NCBI RefSeq assembly: GCF_003666685.1
Contig: NZ_RCIZ01000001.1
Location: forward strand, 868,001 to 932,000
DNA: 64,000 nucleotides
Direction of reading: 5' to 3'
Source of the DNA: Mesorhizobium sp. YM1C-6-2
Lineage (GTDB): Bacteria > Pseudomonadota > Alphaproteobacteria > Rhizobiales > Rhizobiaceae
The position numbers and the translations under genes were made by a program. The notes under the pieces are model-generated. The model saw only the letters and a list, made by a program, of their open reading frames with translations. It did no database searches and was not told the origin of the DNA. The stretch's first letter is position 1. Every line of letters starts with the position of its first letter. Shown in pieces: positions 53,119 through 61,412 of the stretch.

Positions 53119-53862
53119 CTAAGCCGCACGCTGCTTCTTCTGGAGCGTGCGCATCAGAGCATCGGAAACGGGACCGATTGCCTGCATCTCACTCAGCTGT
53201 GGACCGCCTCCGCGCGCTTGCTCGTTGGTCGGCTGCGCGCTCGGCGGTCTGCCCGCCTCATGTGGCATACTATATGTGTATGCTTCCGGCGTACCGTCGT
53301 TGGACTCAAATTTGTGGCCATCGTGCACTGGCGGCGTACCTGTCGTACGCTTCGAGCGTACCGTTGTGTCGGACTCGGTACCCCGTGGACGTACCTTGCG
53401 TGTGCTTTCGGCGTACCGGTTTTTTTTCTTGTCCGACAGAAGGGCCCTGTCATGAGATCCGAGATCAGCCGGTGCCCTCCAACGCATGAACTCTTTGGTT
53501 GGCACATCAGCAATGCGGATCGGCTCGTCGATTGCATACTCAGTCAATCGGTAAGTGCTCGCCCGCAGCGACCCATCTATACGGACTTTGTTGTCAAAGC
53601 TCCCACGCTGGACCAACTTGATAAAGCCCCGATCAAAAAGTTGCGCGAAAGCCAGAGGTATTGGCTTGTTGCTGCAACCAATCAAGGCGGCCGCTTCGCG
53701 ACTGGACATCGAGATAGCGCCGTTATTCTGGCCGTTGTATTTGCGCTTGAACTCTATCAGGAGAGCACGTGCGTAGACGTTAAGCGAACGGAAGGCTTCG
53801 CTTTTGGTTTCCCACTCGTAGAAGCGGAGATGTTTGTCGCCTATTGACCTGCGTGTCCTCAC
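53119..53862 (-). CDS. Winged-helix replication-initiator-like protein
   Basis: A 247-residue protein. The N-terminal half has LRFYEWETKSEAFRSLNVYA, RALLIEFKRKYNGQNNG and MSSREAAALIGCSNKPIPLA, then FDRGFIKLVQRGSFDNKV: a winged helix as in plasmid or island Rep-like proteins. The C-terminal 100 residues are low complexity and basic to polar. The GTG at 53862 overlaps the preceding stop (GTGA). Family likeness to Rep is from general pattern; it could instead be a regulator. It lies in the integrase module. Confidence 0.6.
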   Translation of the reverse strand: MRTRRSIGDKHLRFYEWETKSEAFRSLNVYARALLIEFKRKYNGQNNGAISMSSREAAALIGCSNKPIPLAFAQLFDRGFIKLVQRGSFDNKVRIDGSLRASTYRLTEYAIDEPIRIADVPTKEFMRWRAPADLGSHDRALLSDKKKNRYAESTRKVRPRGTESDTTVRSKRTTGTPPVHDGHKFESNDGTPEAYTYSMPHEAGRPPSAQPTNEQARGGGPQLSEMQAIGPVSDALMRTLQKKQRAA

Positions 53863-54233
53863 GCCACCCCCCCTTCGATCCAGTCGGGCAGGCTTTCGAG
53901 GATAGCGAGCGCGGTGGCATCCACAGACCCACACAAGTCGTGGACAGAGCGCAAGCGCACCTGCCGGGTCTGGCAGTAGCGCTTGCCCTCCCACCTTGGT
54001 TGTCCATGCCTCTTTCCGGCGAGACGCTGTAGGATCCACTGGATGCCATCCCGACCTTCGATGATCCGGCAGACGGCGTTAATGTTGGCGACCACCGTCG
54101 GATAGTCGTCAGATTCCTCGCGCTGACGGCTCCTCGGCGGGGCAGCTTGCTCGGGATGGCGGATTTGGATTAGATCGTAGCCGCCGAATCCGCGGCCGAG
54201 CGCTTCGATATCCTGAGAGCCCGCCGGTTGCAT
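53859..54233 (-). CDS. Hypothetical protein of the integrase module
   Basis: 124 residues with VANINAVCRIIEGRDGIQWI, LQRLAGKRHGQPRWEGKRYC and SVDATALAILESLPDWIEGG. This kind of protein often accompanies AlpA and integrase genes on alphaproteobacterial islands, from memory; the role is unknown. It starts one base after the AlpA-like stop and its stop overlaps the Rep-like start. The whole string reads as one operon. Confidence 0.65.
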   Translation of the reverse strand: MQPAGSQDIEALGRGFGGYDLIQIRHPEQAAPPRSRQREESDDYPTVVANINAVCRIIEGRDGIQWILQRLAGKRHGQPRWEGKRYCQTRQVRLRSVHDLCGSVDATALAILESLPDWIEGGVA

Positions 54234-54234
54234 C

Positions 54235-54417
54235 TCACGCGGCCTCTTTCGCCTTGTTTTCGATAAAGGCCCGCAGCGAGGCGACGGGGAGCAAGCTCTT
54301 GCGGCCGAGCTTGATGAGCGGGATTTCCTTCGCGGCGATCAACTCGTAAAGCTTCGACCGTCCGACCCCAAGCAGATGGCATGCTTCGGTGATCGATACT
54401 GCAAGCGGCTCCGTCAT
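54235..54417 (-). CDS. AlpA/excisionase-like HTH protein
   Basis: Sixty residues: MTEPLAVSITEACHLLGVGR and SKLYELIAAKEIPLIKLGRK, then SLLPVASLRAFIENKAKEA. This is the MerR-like HTH_17 fold used by excisionases and by AlpA, the activator of integrase in P4-like elements. It most likely directs excision or controls the module. Start at 54417 rather than ten codons upstream because the conserved part begins there and GGACGG precedes it. Confidence 0.85.
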   Translation of the reverse strand: MTEPLAVSITEACHLLGVGRSKLYELIAAKEIPLIKLGRKSLLPVASLRAFIENKAKEAA

Positions 54418-54503
54418 TGTCCGTCCTTCCTCGTTTGCGCCAGTCACTACTGGCCGTCGCCGGACAACATCGGACGTTGGGTGAGACTTTGCGCCTGATC
54501 GAA

Positions 54504-55313
54504 TCAGATTTTTTTTTGTGCGTTACGGCGAAACCTCAGAAGCCGCAGAATGCGCTGGTCGATGCTGCGCGCCGACGCCTTGATGCCGACAATCTCGGCG
54601 GATGCCATAACGAATCTATTCAGAGGTCCACCTGGTTCCCTCGGCGTTCCCGTTGTGCTTCGGCCGGCATAGCGCCCAGTGATCTCCTCGTAGATGGTCA
54701 TATGGGTCGCTATCCAAGTGTTGAGCGCCACATCTCCGGAATTTCCTTCTCGAACCGTGAGTTTCCTGACCCTTTCCAGTCTGTTCTGACCGCGGCGGGC
54801 CCGCTCTGCCAAATCGTCCACAGCCGCCACAGCGGCGCCGAGATCCGCTTGATATCCTTCGATTGCTGCCGCATGACGTCGAAGCGCGCTGTCCTCTAGT
54901 TCGTATTTAGCGGCCTCGTCAGAGAGCAACAATGCTAGCTTGCGATCCGGCAGCCTGTCGTCCCATGAGCCTTTGTCGGCGCCGAGTCGGCGCAGGATCG
55001 CTTTGACTGCCGTCGAGAGCTTACCGCTCAGATTGTGGGCTGCCGGACGCTGGTCGATGCCGCTGCCAATCTTGATGCTAGCGTGTTTTCTGAATCGCGC
55101 GCACGCGCTTGCCAGCGCTTCTATTGCCGACTTCTGTTCCTTGTCCGGGATCAGGCGGCTGCGGTCTAGCGAGGCGAAGTACCAAGACGCGGCATCCCTA
55201 AAGCGCTCGCGGAACGGCTTCAGCTTTTCCAGGTCAGAACCGTCTCCGATTGCTAAGGCAATCCGATCTAACTGTTGATCGTCGTAGCGAGGCGCGTGCG
55301 AACCGGCGAGCAC
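54504..55313 (-). CDS. Hypothetical protein, 269 residues, integrase operon
   Basis: A soluble mainly helical protein: RYDDQQLDRIALAIGDGSDL, ACARFRKHASIKIGSGIDQR and AAAIEGYQADLGAAVAAVDD (probable coiled coil). It starts with a GTG directly after the stop of the 68-residue gene, so it is co-translated with it and with the integrase. No known domain. It may act in excision, immunity or maintenance of the element, but nothing shows which. Confidence 0.6.
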   Translation of the reverse strand: MLAGSHAPRYDDQQLDRIALAIGDGSDLEKLKPFRERFRDAASWYFASLDRSRLIPDKEQKSAIEALASACARFRKHASIKIGSGIDQRPAAHNLSGKLSTAVKAILRRLGADKGSWDDRLPDRKLALLLSDEAAKYELEDSALRRHAAAIEGYQADLGAAVAAVDDLAERARRGQNRLERVRKLTVREGNSGDVALNTWIATHMTIYEEITGRYAGRSTTGTPREPGGPLNRFVMASAEIVGIKASARSIDQRILRLLRFRRNAQKKI

Positions 55314-55520
55314 TTACGTCCCTTCTAGACATGGGCATGCCAGGTCGTCCCTGCTCGACGCCGCTCGTTCGAGTGCGTAGCACGCGCCTGCGTCGTGCTT
55401 TCCGTTCGGTCGAGGCTCAGGCATCTCGTCTTCGATCGCAACATTCGCCACAGGGGCCGCAGGAAAATCAGGAGATGCTATCGGCTTGTCGAATGATTGT
55501 CCTATCCTGATGTTCGTCAT
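55314..55520 (-). CDS. Small hypothetical protein overlapping the integrase stop
   Basis: Sixty-eight residues starting MTNIRIGQSFDKPIASPDFP with a short acidic middle (VAIEDEMPEPRPNGKHDAGA) and a cysteine-containing end (DLACPCLEGT). The ATG overlaps the integrase stop by four bases (ATGA). No fold recognised. Its small size and position recall small accessory proteins for excision, but this is a guess. Confidence 0.55.
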   Translation of the reverse strand: MTNIRIGQSFDKPIASPDFPAAPVANVAIEDEMPEPRPNGKHDAGACYALERAASSRDDLACPCLEGT

Positions 55521-56788
55521 GGCGTCGCGCGCAGGATCACCACGGTGCTTTGTTGTCGCTCAGCTTGACCCCCGATGATCTCCATCAACCGCCTATCCCA
55601 GGCGACAAGGGCAGCTTCAACCCGATTGTCCAGTCTCGGCCGGCTGTAGTGCCTGACAAGTGTGCGGGTGTCACGGGATCCACGTTGATGCCCCACAACT
55701 GCAGCAATGGTGTCGAGAGAAATTCCCAATTCGTCCATGACGCTGACCACTGTACGCCGAAGGTCATGGGTATTGAACTTCGGGCAGGGTAGGGCGCGTT
55801 TCTTGAGCGCATGCCCCACATCCGTGGAAGTGAGGGCGCGATCGGAAAGTGGAGTACGGAACACGTTGCCACGCTTGCGTTGCACCAGCGCCGCCTCAAC
55901 CAGTTCCCGCGCCTTCCCTACAAGTGGCGTAACTCGCTCCTGTTTGTTTTTTGAACGGGGAGGCGGCAGCGTCCAGATGAGCTTGTCGCCATCAAATCGT
56001 AGTTCCGACGCATCGATGCCGGCAATCTCGCCGATACGGGCGCCAGTGCAGAGTTGGAGCCTCAAGGCAGTGACGCAGTCCAGCGGCATGCTTTCAGCGC
56101 CAGCATCGAGCCACGACCAGAAGGCCTTGATTTCGTCAGGCGTCAGAACCCGGTCGCGCGGATTGCCGCGCCCATAACCCTCGGTGCCGGCCGTAGGATC
56201 GGTTGTCGCATACCCCTTCGCTATGCCCCAGCGATACATCGCGCCGATCACCTGACGGCGCTTCTCCGCCTCGCGAGGATGCTCATCGGCAACCGGGTCG
56301 AGGAGACTGCTTATGTCCGCTCGTGAGAGGTCGTCGGCAGCCATCTGCAATTTGGACGCCAGTGCGCGTGTCAGGCGGCGCTCGATCTCGCCGGCGGTGC
56401 GCAACTGCCCTCCTCTTCGATTCGGGCTGCTAATAGCCTTCGCATAGCGCTCGATCAATTTCTCGAGGATGATGCGCCCTTCATCGGCTTTTCGGGCCTC
56501 GATCTCCTCCGAGAGGAGGTCCCGCCCTTGCCTGGCCGCCTTCACAATTGCGGAGGCTCTGTCACGGGCATTGGCCAGCCCAAGCCCATTGCGGCCATTT
56601 GGATCGCATAGGCCCAGCGACACGCTCTTCGTTGAGCCGCCCTTGATCCGATAAGCGACATTCCAGGTCATGACGCCGGAGGGGGCAACCCGAACGCGCA
56701 ACCCGACCTGCTGGTCATCAGAGACGTAGTAGGCTGCCGCCTTCGGACGAAGGGCCGAGAGTACTGTCGCCGTGAGTCGCCTGTTCAA
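55517..56788 (-). CDS. Tyrosine integrase of the island
   Basis: A 423-residue site-specific recombinase with a P4-type N-terminal domain (YYVSDDQQVGLRVRVAPSG). The catalytic residues are all visible: Arg251 in GARIGEIAG, His341 and Arg344 in THDLRRTVV, His367 in VVGHQRGS and the nucleophile Tyr381 in VRHYSRP. It lies 164 bases from attR with its start facing the end, the usual position, and the gap contains the TAGCAAC pair. It should integrate the element into the glycosyltransferase gene and, with the AlpA-like factor, excise it. Confidence 0.95.
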   Translation of the reverse strand: MNRRLTATVLSALRPKAAAYYVSDDQQVGLRVRVAPSGVMTWNVAYRIKGGSTKSVSLGLCDPNGRNGLGLANARDRASAIVKAARQGRDLLSEEIEARKADEGRIILEKLIERYAKAISSPNRRGGQLRTAGEIERRLTRALASKLQMAADDLSRADISSLLDPVADEHPREAEKRRQVIGAMYRWGIAKGYATTDPTAGTEGYGRGNPRDRVLTPDEIKAFWSWLDAGAESMPLDCVTALRLQLCTGARIGEIAGIDASELRFDGDKLIWTLPPPRSKNKQERVTPLVGKARELVEAALVQRKRGNVFRTPLSDRALTSTDVGHALKKRALPCPKFNTHDLRRTVVSVMDELGISLDTIAAVVGHQRGSRDTRTLVRHYSRPRLDNRVEAALVAWDRRLMEIIGGQAERQQSTVVILRATP

Positions 56789-56824
56789 GGGTTCAGACTA
56801 CCTCTGATGCCTGGGTCAGCTCCG

Positions 56825-56846
56825 TAGCAACACTATAGCAACATTT
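56825..56846 (+). repeat. Right-end paired TAGCAAC motif (candidate arm-type integrase sites)
   Basis: TAGCAAC at 56825 and 56836, spaced 11 bases and followed by ATTT, matching the left-end unit at 18229-18250 with one difference and in the same orientation. It lies between the integrase start and attR, about 105 bases from the core. Confidence 0.7.
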
Positions 56847-56950
56847 TTGGCGGAAGTCAGCGAACGATGATGGATGATCGCGACCATTATCCACTTGAAA
56901 TCGTTGAAGCATGGAAACGGTAACGAACAGGCGCAAACAGTGGCGAACGC

Positions 56951-57400
56951 CGGTTCAAGGGCTGGATGCAGACCTGGTTCGTCCACATGCGCGATCCGAT
57001 GCTGCTCCTGCGCGAGTTGGGGCCGGGCTCCTTCGTCATCGCGCAGATACTGTTCGCCGGCATGGCGCTCTCGGCGCTGGCTCATCCCTTCCTTCTGGTG
57101 ACCGGGCTGGTCCTGGCCGTCGACCTGGCGCTCGCCAAGCCGACCGGCACACTGCGGGCCGCGCTGCTCACCATCGACTTCGTCAACATCGCCTGCGGCT
57201 ATCTCTCCTTCCTGCTGCTCGGCTGGCGAACCCTGGCGCTGCGCGAGAAGCTCGGCTTCTGGAAAATCGTGCTGTTCACGCCGGTCTACTGGACGATGAT
57301 GTCGCTGGCCGCCTGGCGCGCGGCCTGGCAGCTCTGGCGCACGCCGCATCTCTGGGAGAAGACGCCGCACCGGCCGCTCGGGCGCGCCACCGCCGCCTGA
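56951..57400 (+). pseudogene. Glycosyltransferase family 2, 3' part, separated by the island
   Basis: The frame reads FKGWMQTWFVHMRDPMLLL and continues through membrane helices (FVIAQILFAGMALSALAHPF, LLTIDFVNIACGYLSFLLLG, IVLFTPVYWTMMSLAAW) to a stop at 57400. This is the C-terminal transport part of the enzyme begun at 16629; together they give about 650 residues. An ATG at 56966 exists, so a short membrane protein might be made, but no ribosome site is evident. Sequence from the island provides no promoter that I can identify. Confidence 0.92.
56952..56970 (+). repeat. attR, 19-bp direct repeat
   Basis: Same 19 bases as 18136-18154. Just left of it the codon is CGG (Arg) where the left copy has TGG (Trp); excision by crossover in the core restores TGG and the RWFKGWMQTW sequence of the host gene. 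Confidence 0.95.
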
Positions 57401-57401
57401 C

Positions 57402-58301
57402 CTATTTCAGCAGCTTCGGCCCGGCGCCGACGATCTTCGGGTCCGGCTTGCCGATCGCCTCGATGTCGCGGCCCGCATAGTCGAGCGCCAGCAGCACGTG
57501 GCGGATGACCTCGATGCGCGCCCGCCGCTTGTCGTTCGAACGCACGACGGTCCACGGCGCATGCTCGCTGTGCGTCTCCTCGAACATCTCGTCGCGCGCC
57601 TTCGTATAATCGTCCCAGCGCACGATGCCGGCTATGTCCATCGGCGAGAACTTCCAGTTGGTCAGCGGGCTGTGACGGCGGTCATGGAAGCGCTCGAGCT
57701 GCATCTCCTGGCTCACGTCGAGCCAGAACTTGAAGAACCAGATGCCTTCGCCGACGATCATCTTCTCGAAGCGCGGCGTCTCCTTCAGGAAATGCCGGTA
57801 TTGGTCGGGTGTGCAGAAGCCCATCACCGGCTCGACGCCGGCGCGGTTATACCATGAGCGGTCGAAGGTGACGAATTCGCCCTTGGTCGGGAAATGCGCG
57901 ATGTAGCGCTGATAATACCACTGGCCCTGCTCGGTCTCGGTCGGCTTGGGCAGCGCCACGTTGCGCGCCGTGCGCGGGTTCATGTATTCGCGCACCGCAT
58001 TGATGGTGCCGCCCTTGCCGGCGGCGTCGCGCCCCTCGAACAGGACCAGCACGCGGTTGCCTGAAGACTGCTGCCAGGCCTGCAGCTTGACCAGTTCGAT
58101 CTGCAGCCGCTCCAGCGTCTTTTCGTATTCGTCCTCGTCCAGCTTCTTGTCATAGGGAAAACCGCCGGTCGCGACCGTCTTCTTGTCCACCCAGTCGGGC
58201 AGAACAGGGTTGTCGATGTCGAAAACCCGCTCCACGCCGGCCACCTTGATCTTCAGCGGCCCTGTTGCCTCGGGCTTGTCGTCCTTCTTCGCGGTTGCCA
58301 T
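57402..58301 (-). CDS. ppk2: Polyphosphate kinase 2
   Basis: A 299-residue PPK2 that transfers phosphate between polyphosphate and nucleotides. The Walker A is [17 protein letters not shown], the lid and Walker B region is [20 protein letters not shown], and [18 protein letters not shown] with [20 protein letters not shown] is typical of the one-domain class I enzyme. Start at 58301 ([12 protein letters not shown]) with GGAAAGGG upstream; 11 more codons are possible. It is convergent with the glycosyltransferase 3' part and divergent from phoR, a sensible neighbour for phosphate metabolism. Confidence 0.94.
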   Translation of the reverse strand: MATAKKDDKPEATGPLKIKVAGVERVFDIDNPVLPDWVDKKTVATGGFPYDKKLDEDEYEKTLERLQIELVKLQAWQQSSGNRVLVLFEGRDAAGKGGTINAVREYMNPRTARNVALPKPTETEQGQWYYQRYIAHFPTKGEFVTFDRSWYNRAGVEPVMGFCTPDQYRHFLKETPRFEKMIVGEGIWFFKFWLDVSQEMQLERFHDRRHSPLTNWKFSPMDIAGIVRWDDYTKARDEMFEETHSEHAPWTVVRSNDKRRARIEVIRHVLLALDYAGRDIEAIGKPDPKIVGAGPKLLK

Positions 58302-58348
58302 CCGTGATGCACCCTTTCCTGTGACATCAGTCATGCTATTGGAAGCCG

Positions 58349-59617
58349 ATGGTCGATACCAGACGGGAAGAACGAACGCGCCGGTTCCTGAGCCTCGCCG
58401 CGGGCCGGCTGGCGCAGAGCCGCTGGATGCTGGGCGCGGGCTTTGCGGCGGTGCTGGCGGTCGCCATCGCCGGCGGCGCTCCCTGGGCGCTCGTCGCCGC
58501 AGCCCTTCTTTTCGTGCTGGTCGTCGCCTTGCTTGCGCCGCGCCGTACGCGCCGGCAGCGCGATGCAGAGCGCGCCGCCGCTGCCGAAAACACCCAGCTC
58601 GACGGCCTGTCCGCGCAAAGCCTTGCGGCGGCGGTCAGCGATCCGCTGATCATCTTCGATGCGGCGGGCACGGCGGTGCATGTCAACGACGCTGCCCGTT
58701 CCGCTTTCGGCGCCATCGCGCCCGGCCTGTCTCTGCTCATGAAGTTCCGCGCTCCCGAGATCCAGTCCGCGATCGAGCGCGTGCGCAGCGGCGCCGCCGC
58801 TTCCGAGGTGGTCGACTATGTCGAGCGCGTGCCCATCGAGCGGGTATTCAGGGTGACGGTCTCGGCGATCGGCCGCGGCACCGGTCTTTTCGTCGTCGTC
58901 TTCAAGGACCAGAGCGAGACCCGTCGCATCGATCGCATGCGGGCCGACTTCATCGCCAATGCCAGCCATGAGCTGAGGACGCCGCTCGCCTCGATTTCCG
59001 GCTTCGTCGAGACGCTGCGGGGACCGGCCAGGAACGATGCCGGCGCCCGCGATCATTTCCTGCAGATCATGCAGAACCAGACACAGCGCATGGCGCGGCT
59101 GATCGACGACCTCCTGTCGCTCTCGCGGCTGGAGATGAAGCCCTATTTGCCGCCCGGCGCCACCGTCGACATCGGCCAGATCGTGCAGAGCGTCATCGAC
59201 TCGCTGTCGCCGCTGGCGAAGGAGTCCGGCGTCGTCATCGAACGGACCTTCGGCGACGAGCCGGTGGAGGCGAGGGGAGACCGCGACGAGCTGTTCCAGG
59301 TGTTCGAGAACTTGATGGAGAACGCCTGCAAATACGGCCAGGCCGGCGGCCGCGTCGTCGTCTCGATCGAGAAGCCCGCCGCGCCCGGTCACGAAGTCGC
59401 AGTCACCATCCGCGACTTCGGGCCCGGCATACCCGAGGAGCATATCCCGCGTGTCACCGAGCGCTTCTATCGCGTCGACATCGACAACAGCCGCAAGGGT
59501 ACGGGGCTCGGCCTTGCCATCGTCAAGCACATCCTGACCCGCCACAACGGGCGGCTGACGATCAAGTCCACCCTCGGCGAGGGCGCGGCCTTCACCGTCC
59601 ACCTGCCGGTGAAGTGA
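58349..59617 (+). CDS. phoR: Phosphate regulon sensor kinase PhoR
   Basis: A 422-residue membrane histidine kinase. Two close helices ([36 protein letters not shown]) without a large periplasmic domain, a PAS domain ([19 protein letters not shown]), the HisKA motif [20 protein letters not shown] with His, and ATPase boxes [14 protein letters not shown] and [14 protein letters not shown]. This is PhoR architecture, and phoU is close by. The pst genes that often separate phoR and phoU in rhizobia are not here; instead a minus-strand SDR gene lies between. Confidence 0.88.
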   Translation: MVDTRREERTRRFLSLAAGRLAQSRWMLGAGFAAVLAVAIAGGAPWALVAAALLFVLVVALLAPRRTRRQRDAERAAAAENTQLDGLSAQSLAAAVSDPLIIFDAAGTAVHVNDAARSAFGAIAPGLSLLMKFRAPEIQSAIERVRSGAAASEVVDYVERVPIERVFRVTVSAIGRGTGLFVVVFKDQSETRRIDRMRADFIANASHELRTPLASISGFVETLRGPARNDAGARDHFLQIMQNQTQRMARLIDDLLSLSRLEMKPYLPPGATVDIGQIVQSVIDSLSPLAKESGVVIERTFGDEPVEARGDRDELFQVFENLMENACKYGQAGGRVVVSIEKPAAPGHEVAVTIRDFGPGIPEEHIPRVTERFYRVDIDNSRKGTGLGLAIVKHILTRHNGRLTIKSTLGEGAAFTVHLPVK

Positions 59618-59620
59618 GCC

Positions 59621-60367
59621 TCAGTAGGTCGTGCGGCCCCCCGAGAGGTCGAAGGTCGAGGCGGTCGTGAAGCTGTTGTCGCGGCTGACCAGCCAGGCGA
59701 CCATCGAGGCGGCCTCGTCGACCTCGAGGAAGCGCCCGCGCGGGATGCGCACCAGCATGTAGTCGATGAACTCCTTGGTCAGCGTCTCCAGGATGCGCGT
59801 GTTGGCGGTCGCCGGCGTCACCGCGTTCACGGCGATGTCGTATTTGGCGAGTTCCTTGCCGAGCGACTTGGTCAGGCCGAGCACGCCGGCCTTCGCCGCC
59901 GAATAGGCGGAGAGGTTCGGGTTGCCTTCCTTGCCGGCGACCGAGGAGATGTTGACGATGCGGCCGTAGTTCCTGGCCTTCATCGACGGGATCACCACCT
60001 TGTTCACGTAGAAGGTGCCGTTGAGGTTGATTTCGACGACGCGGCGCCATTCGTCCGGATCGTAGTCTTCGAGTGTGGCGTTGTTGCCGGCCACCCCGGC
60101 CGAATTGACCAGGATCGACACCGGCCCGACTTCCGCTTCGGTCTCGGCATGCGCCCGCTTCAGGCCCTCCAGATCGGTGATGTCCACCGTCTTGGCGGAC
60201 GAACCGTCGCCGAGCGCCGAGACCGCCGCTGCAAGGGCGTCTGCGTTCATGTCCCACAGGCTGACCTTGGCGCCGGACGCCAGCAGGCGGCGGGCAATCG
60301 CGAAACCTATGCCCTGCGCGCCGCCGGTGACGACAGCGGTCTGGCCGCTCAGATCGATCTGGTTCAT
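59621..60367 (-). CDS. Short-chain dehydrogenase/reductase
   Basis: A 248-residue SDR with all landmarks: TGGAQGIG cofactor loop, D-x-N-A-D after WDMN for NAD preference, ILVNSAG, and the catalytic Ser, Tyr, Lys in NISSVAGKEG and LSAYSAAKAGVLG. It resembles 3-oxoacyl-ACP reductases or 3-hydroxybutyrate/sugar dehydrogenases; the substrate is open. It is convergent with phoR (three bases apart) and divergent from phoU. Start at 60367 (MNQIDLSGQTAV); a start six codons upstream is possible. Confidence 0.9.
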   Translation of the reverse strand: MNQIDLSGQTAVVTGGAQGIGFAIARRLLASGAKVSLWDMNADALAAAVSALGDGSSAKTVDITDLEGLKRAHAETEAEVGPVSILVNSAGVAGNNATLEDYDPDEWRRVVEINLNGTFYVNKVVIPSMKARNYGRIVNISSVAGKEGNPNLSAYSAAKAGVLGLTKSLGKELAKYDIAVNAVTPATANTRILETLTKEFIDYMLVRIPRGRFLEVDEAASMVAWLVSRDNSFTTASTFDLSGGRTTY

Positions 60368-60594
60368 GAAATTCTTTCCTTTCATGTGCTCGGGATCGAC
60401 TGGCAAAATGTTGTCGCAGTCGTCAAGAGCCAGCCGGGCCGCTTCTTTCGTCTTTCGCGGTCGATTGCCAGCTTAGCGTCTTTTCATTGCCGGGAGCGCG
60501 GATGCTTTGCTTTCCGGTTTCTTTTTTCTGTCATCCGGTTAGCCTATCAGCAAGTTTTGACGAACATGTCCTCCTTGAGTCTCCGTCGGCCGCC

Positions 60595-61323
60595 ATGAAC
60601 ACGCATATTGTCCATTCCTATGACGAGGAGCTGAAATACCTCGCCAACCGTCTCGCCGCGATGGGCGGCCATGCCGAGCGCATGGTCGATCAGGCGGTGC
60701 TGGCGCTGGTCAACGCCGATCCCGGCCTGGCGCGCAAGGTCATCGCCGACGACGACTTCCTCGACGAGACGCAGCGCGAGATCGACGACAAGGCGATCCT
60801 TGTCATCGGCAAGCGCCAGCCCATGGCGTCCGATCTGCGCGAGGTGATCGGCACGATCCGCATCGCGGCCGATCTCGAACGCGTCGGCGATCTCGGCAAG
60901 AGCATCGCCAAGCGTGTCGTCGCCGTTACCGAGGGGCGCCAGCCGCTCAGCCTCTTCCGCGGCCTGCAGGCGCTGGCCGAGCTCGCCCTGACCCAGCTCA
61001 AGGAAGTTCTCGACGTCTACGCCTCGCGCTCGGTCGATCGCCTCGCCTTCATGCGCGACCGCGACGACCAGATCGACGCCATGTACACGTCGCTGTTCCG
61101 CGAGCTTCTCACCTACATGATGGAAGACCCGCGCAACATCACGCCCTGCACGCACCTTCTCTTCTGCGCCAAGAACATCGAGCGCATTGGCGACCATGCC
61201 ACCAACATCGCCGAGACGATCTTCTACATCGTCACCGGCGAGCAGATGCCGCTGGAACGGCCCAAGGAAGACAAGAGCCACAAGGTGGTTCTGTCGGGCG
61301 GGGATGCCGACGGCAGCCAGTAG
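60595..61323 (+). CDS. phoU: Phosphate signalling protein PhoU
   Basis: A 242-residue PhoU with two repeats of a three-helix unit: VHSYDEELKYLANRLAAMGG..., then LRVIGTIRIAADLERVGDL-type motif (here REVIGTIRIAADLERVGDLG) and the second copy CTHLLFCAKNIERIGDHATN. It couples Pst transport to PhoR and restrains kinase activity when phosphate is plentiful. ATG 60595 is chosen because MNTHIVHSYDEEL is the normal family start; further upstream codons lack conservation. A strong terminator follows 28 bases after the stop. Confidence 0.94.
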   Translation: MNTHIVHSYDEELKYLANRLAAMGGHAERMVDQAVLALVNADPGLARKVIADDDFLDETQREIDDKAILVIGKRQPMASDLREVIGTIRIAADLERVGDLGKSIAKRVVAVTEGRQPLSLFRGLQALAELALTQLKEVLDVYASRSVDRLAFMRDRDDQIDAMYTSLFRELLTYMMEDPRNITPCTHLLFCAKNIERIGDHATNIAETIFYIVTGEQMPLERPKEDKSHKVVLSGGDADGSQ

Positions 61324-61350
61324 GCAGTCGGCTGCAGGAACAACAAAAAG

Positions 61351-61385
61351 AAGCCGCGGTCGCGCTGAGGCGACCGCGGCTTTTT
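61351..61385 (+). terminator. Intrinsic terminator after phoU
   Basis: AAGCCGCGGTCGC (61351-61363) and GCGACCGCGGCTT (61370-61382) form a perfect 13-bp stem with a six-base loop, followed by a run of T. The AAAAAG before the left arm makes it bidirectional, so it may also end the convergent gcrA transcript. Confidence 0.92.
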
Positions 61386-61412
61386 CTATGCCTGATGCCG
61401 ATTGCCGGCAGC

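Larger units (their letters stand above)
18136..56970. mobile_element. Integrative genomic island of about 38.8 kb inside a glycosyltransferase gene
   Basis: The segment between two copies of a 19-bp repeat separates two halves of one glycosyltransferase gene whose frames join exactly on removal. At the right end lies a tyrosine integrase gene transcribed leftward, followed by an AlpA-like regulator, a Rep-like winged-helix gene and TerS-like genes. Both ends carry the same paired TAGCAAC motif. Cargo includes an RTX heme peroxidase with type I secretion, two-component systems, an autotransporter, serine recombinases, a DNA ligase and many small genes. Conjugation genes are not seen, so it is an integrative element or satellite rather than a self-transmissible ICE. 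Confidence 0.93.

Noticed and set aside
18136-56970. Calling the element a conjugative ICE or a prophage
   Set aside because: No relaxase, coupling protein, type IV secretion, capsid, portal, large terminase or tail gene was found. The type I secretion genes serve the RTX peroxidase.
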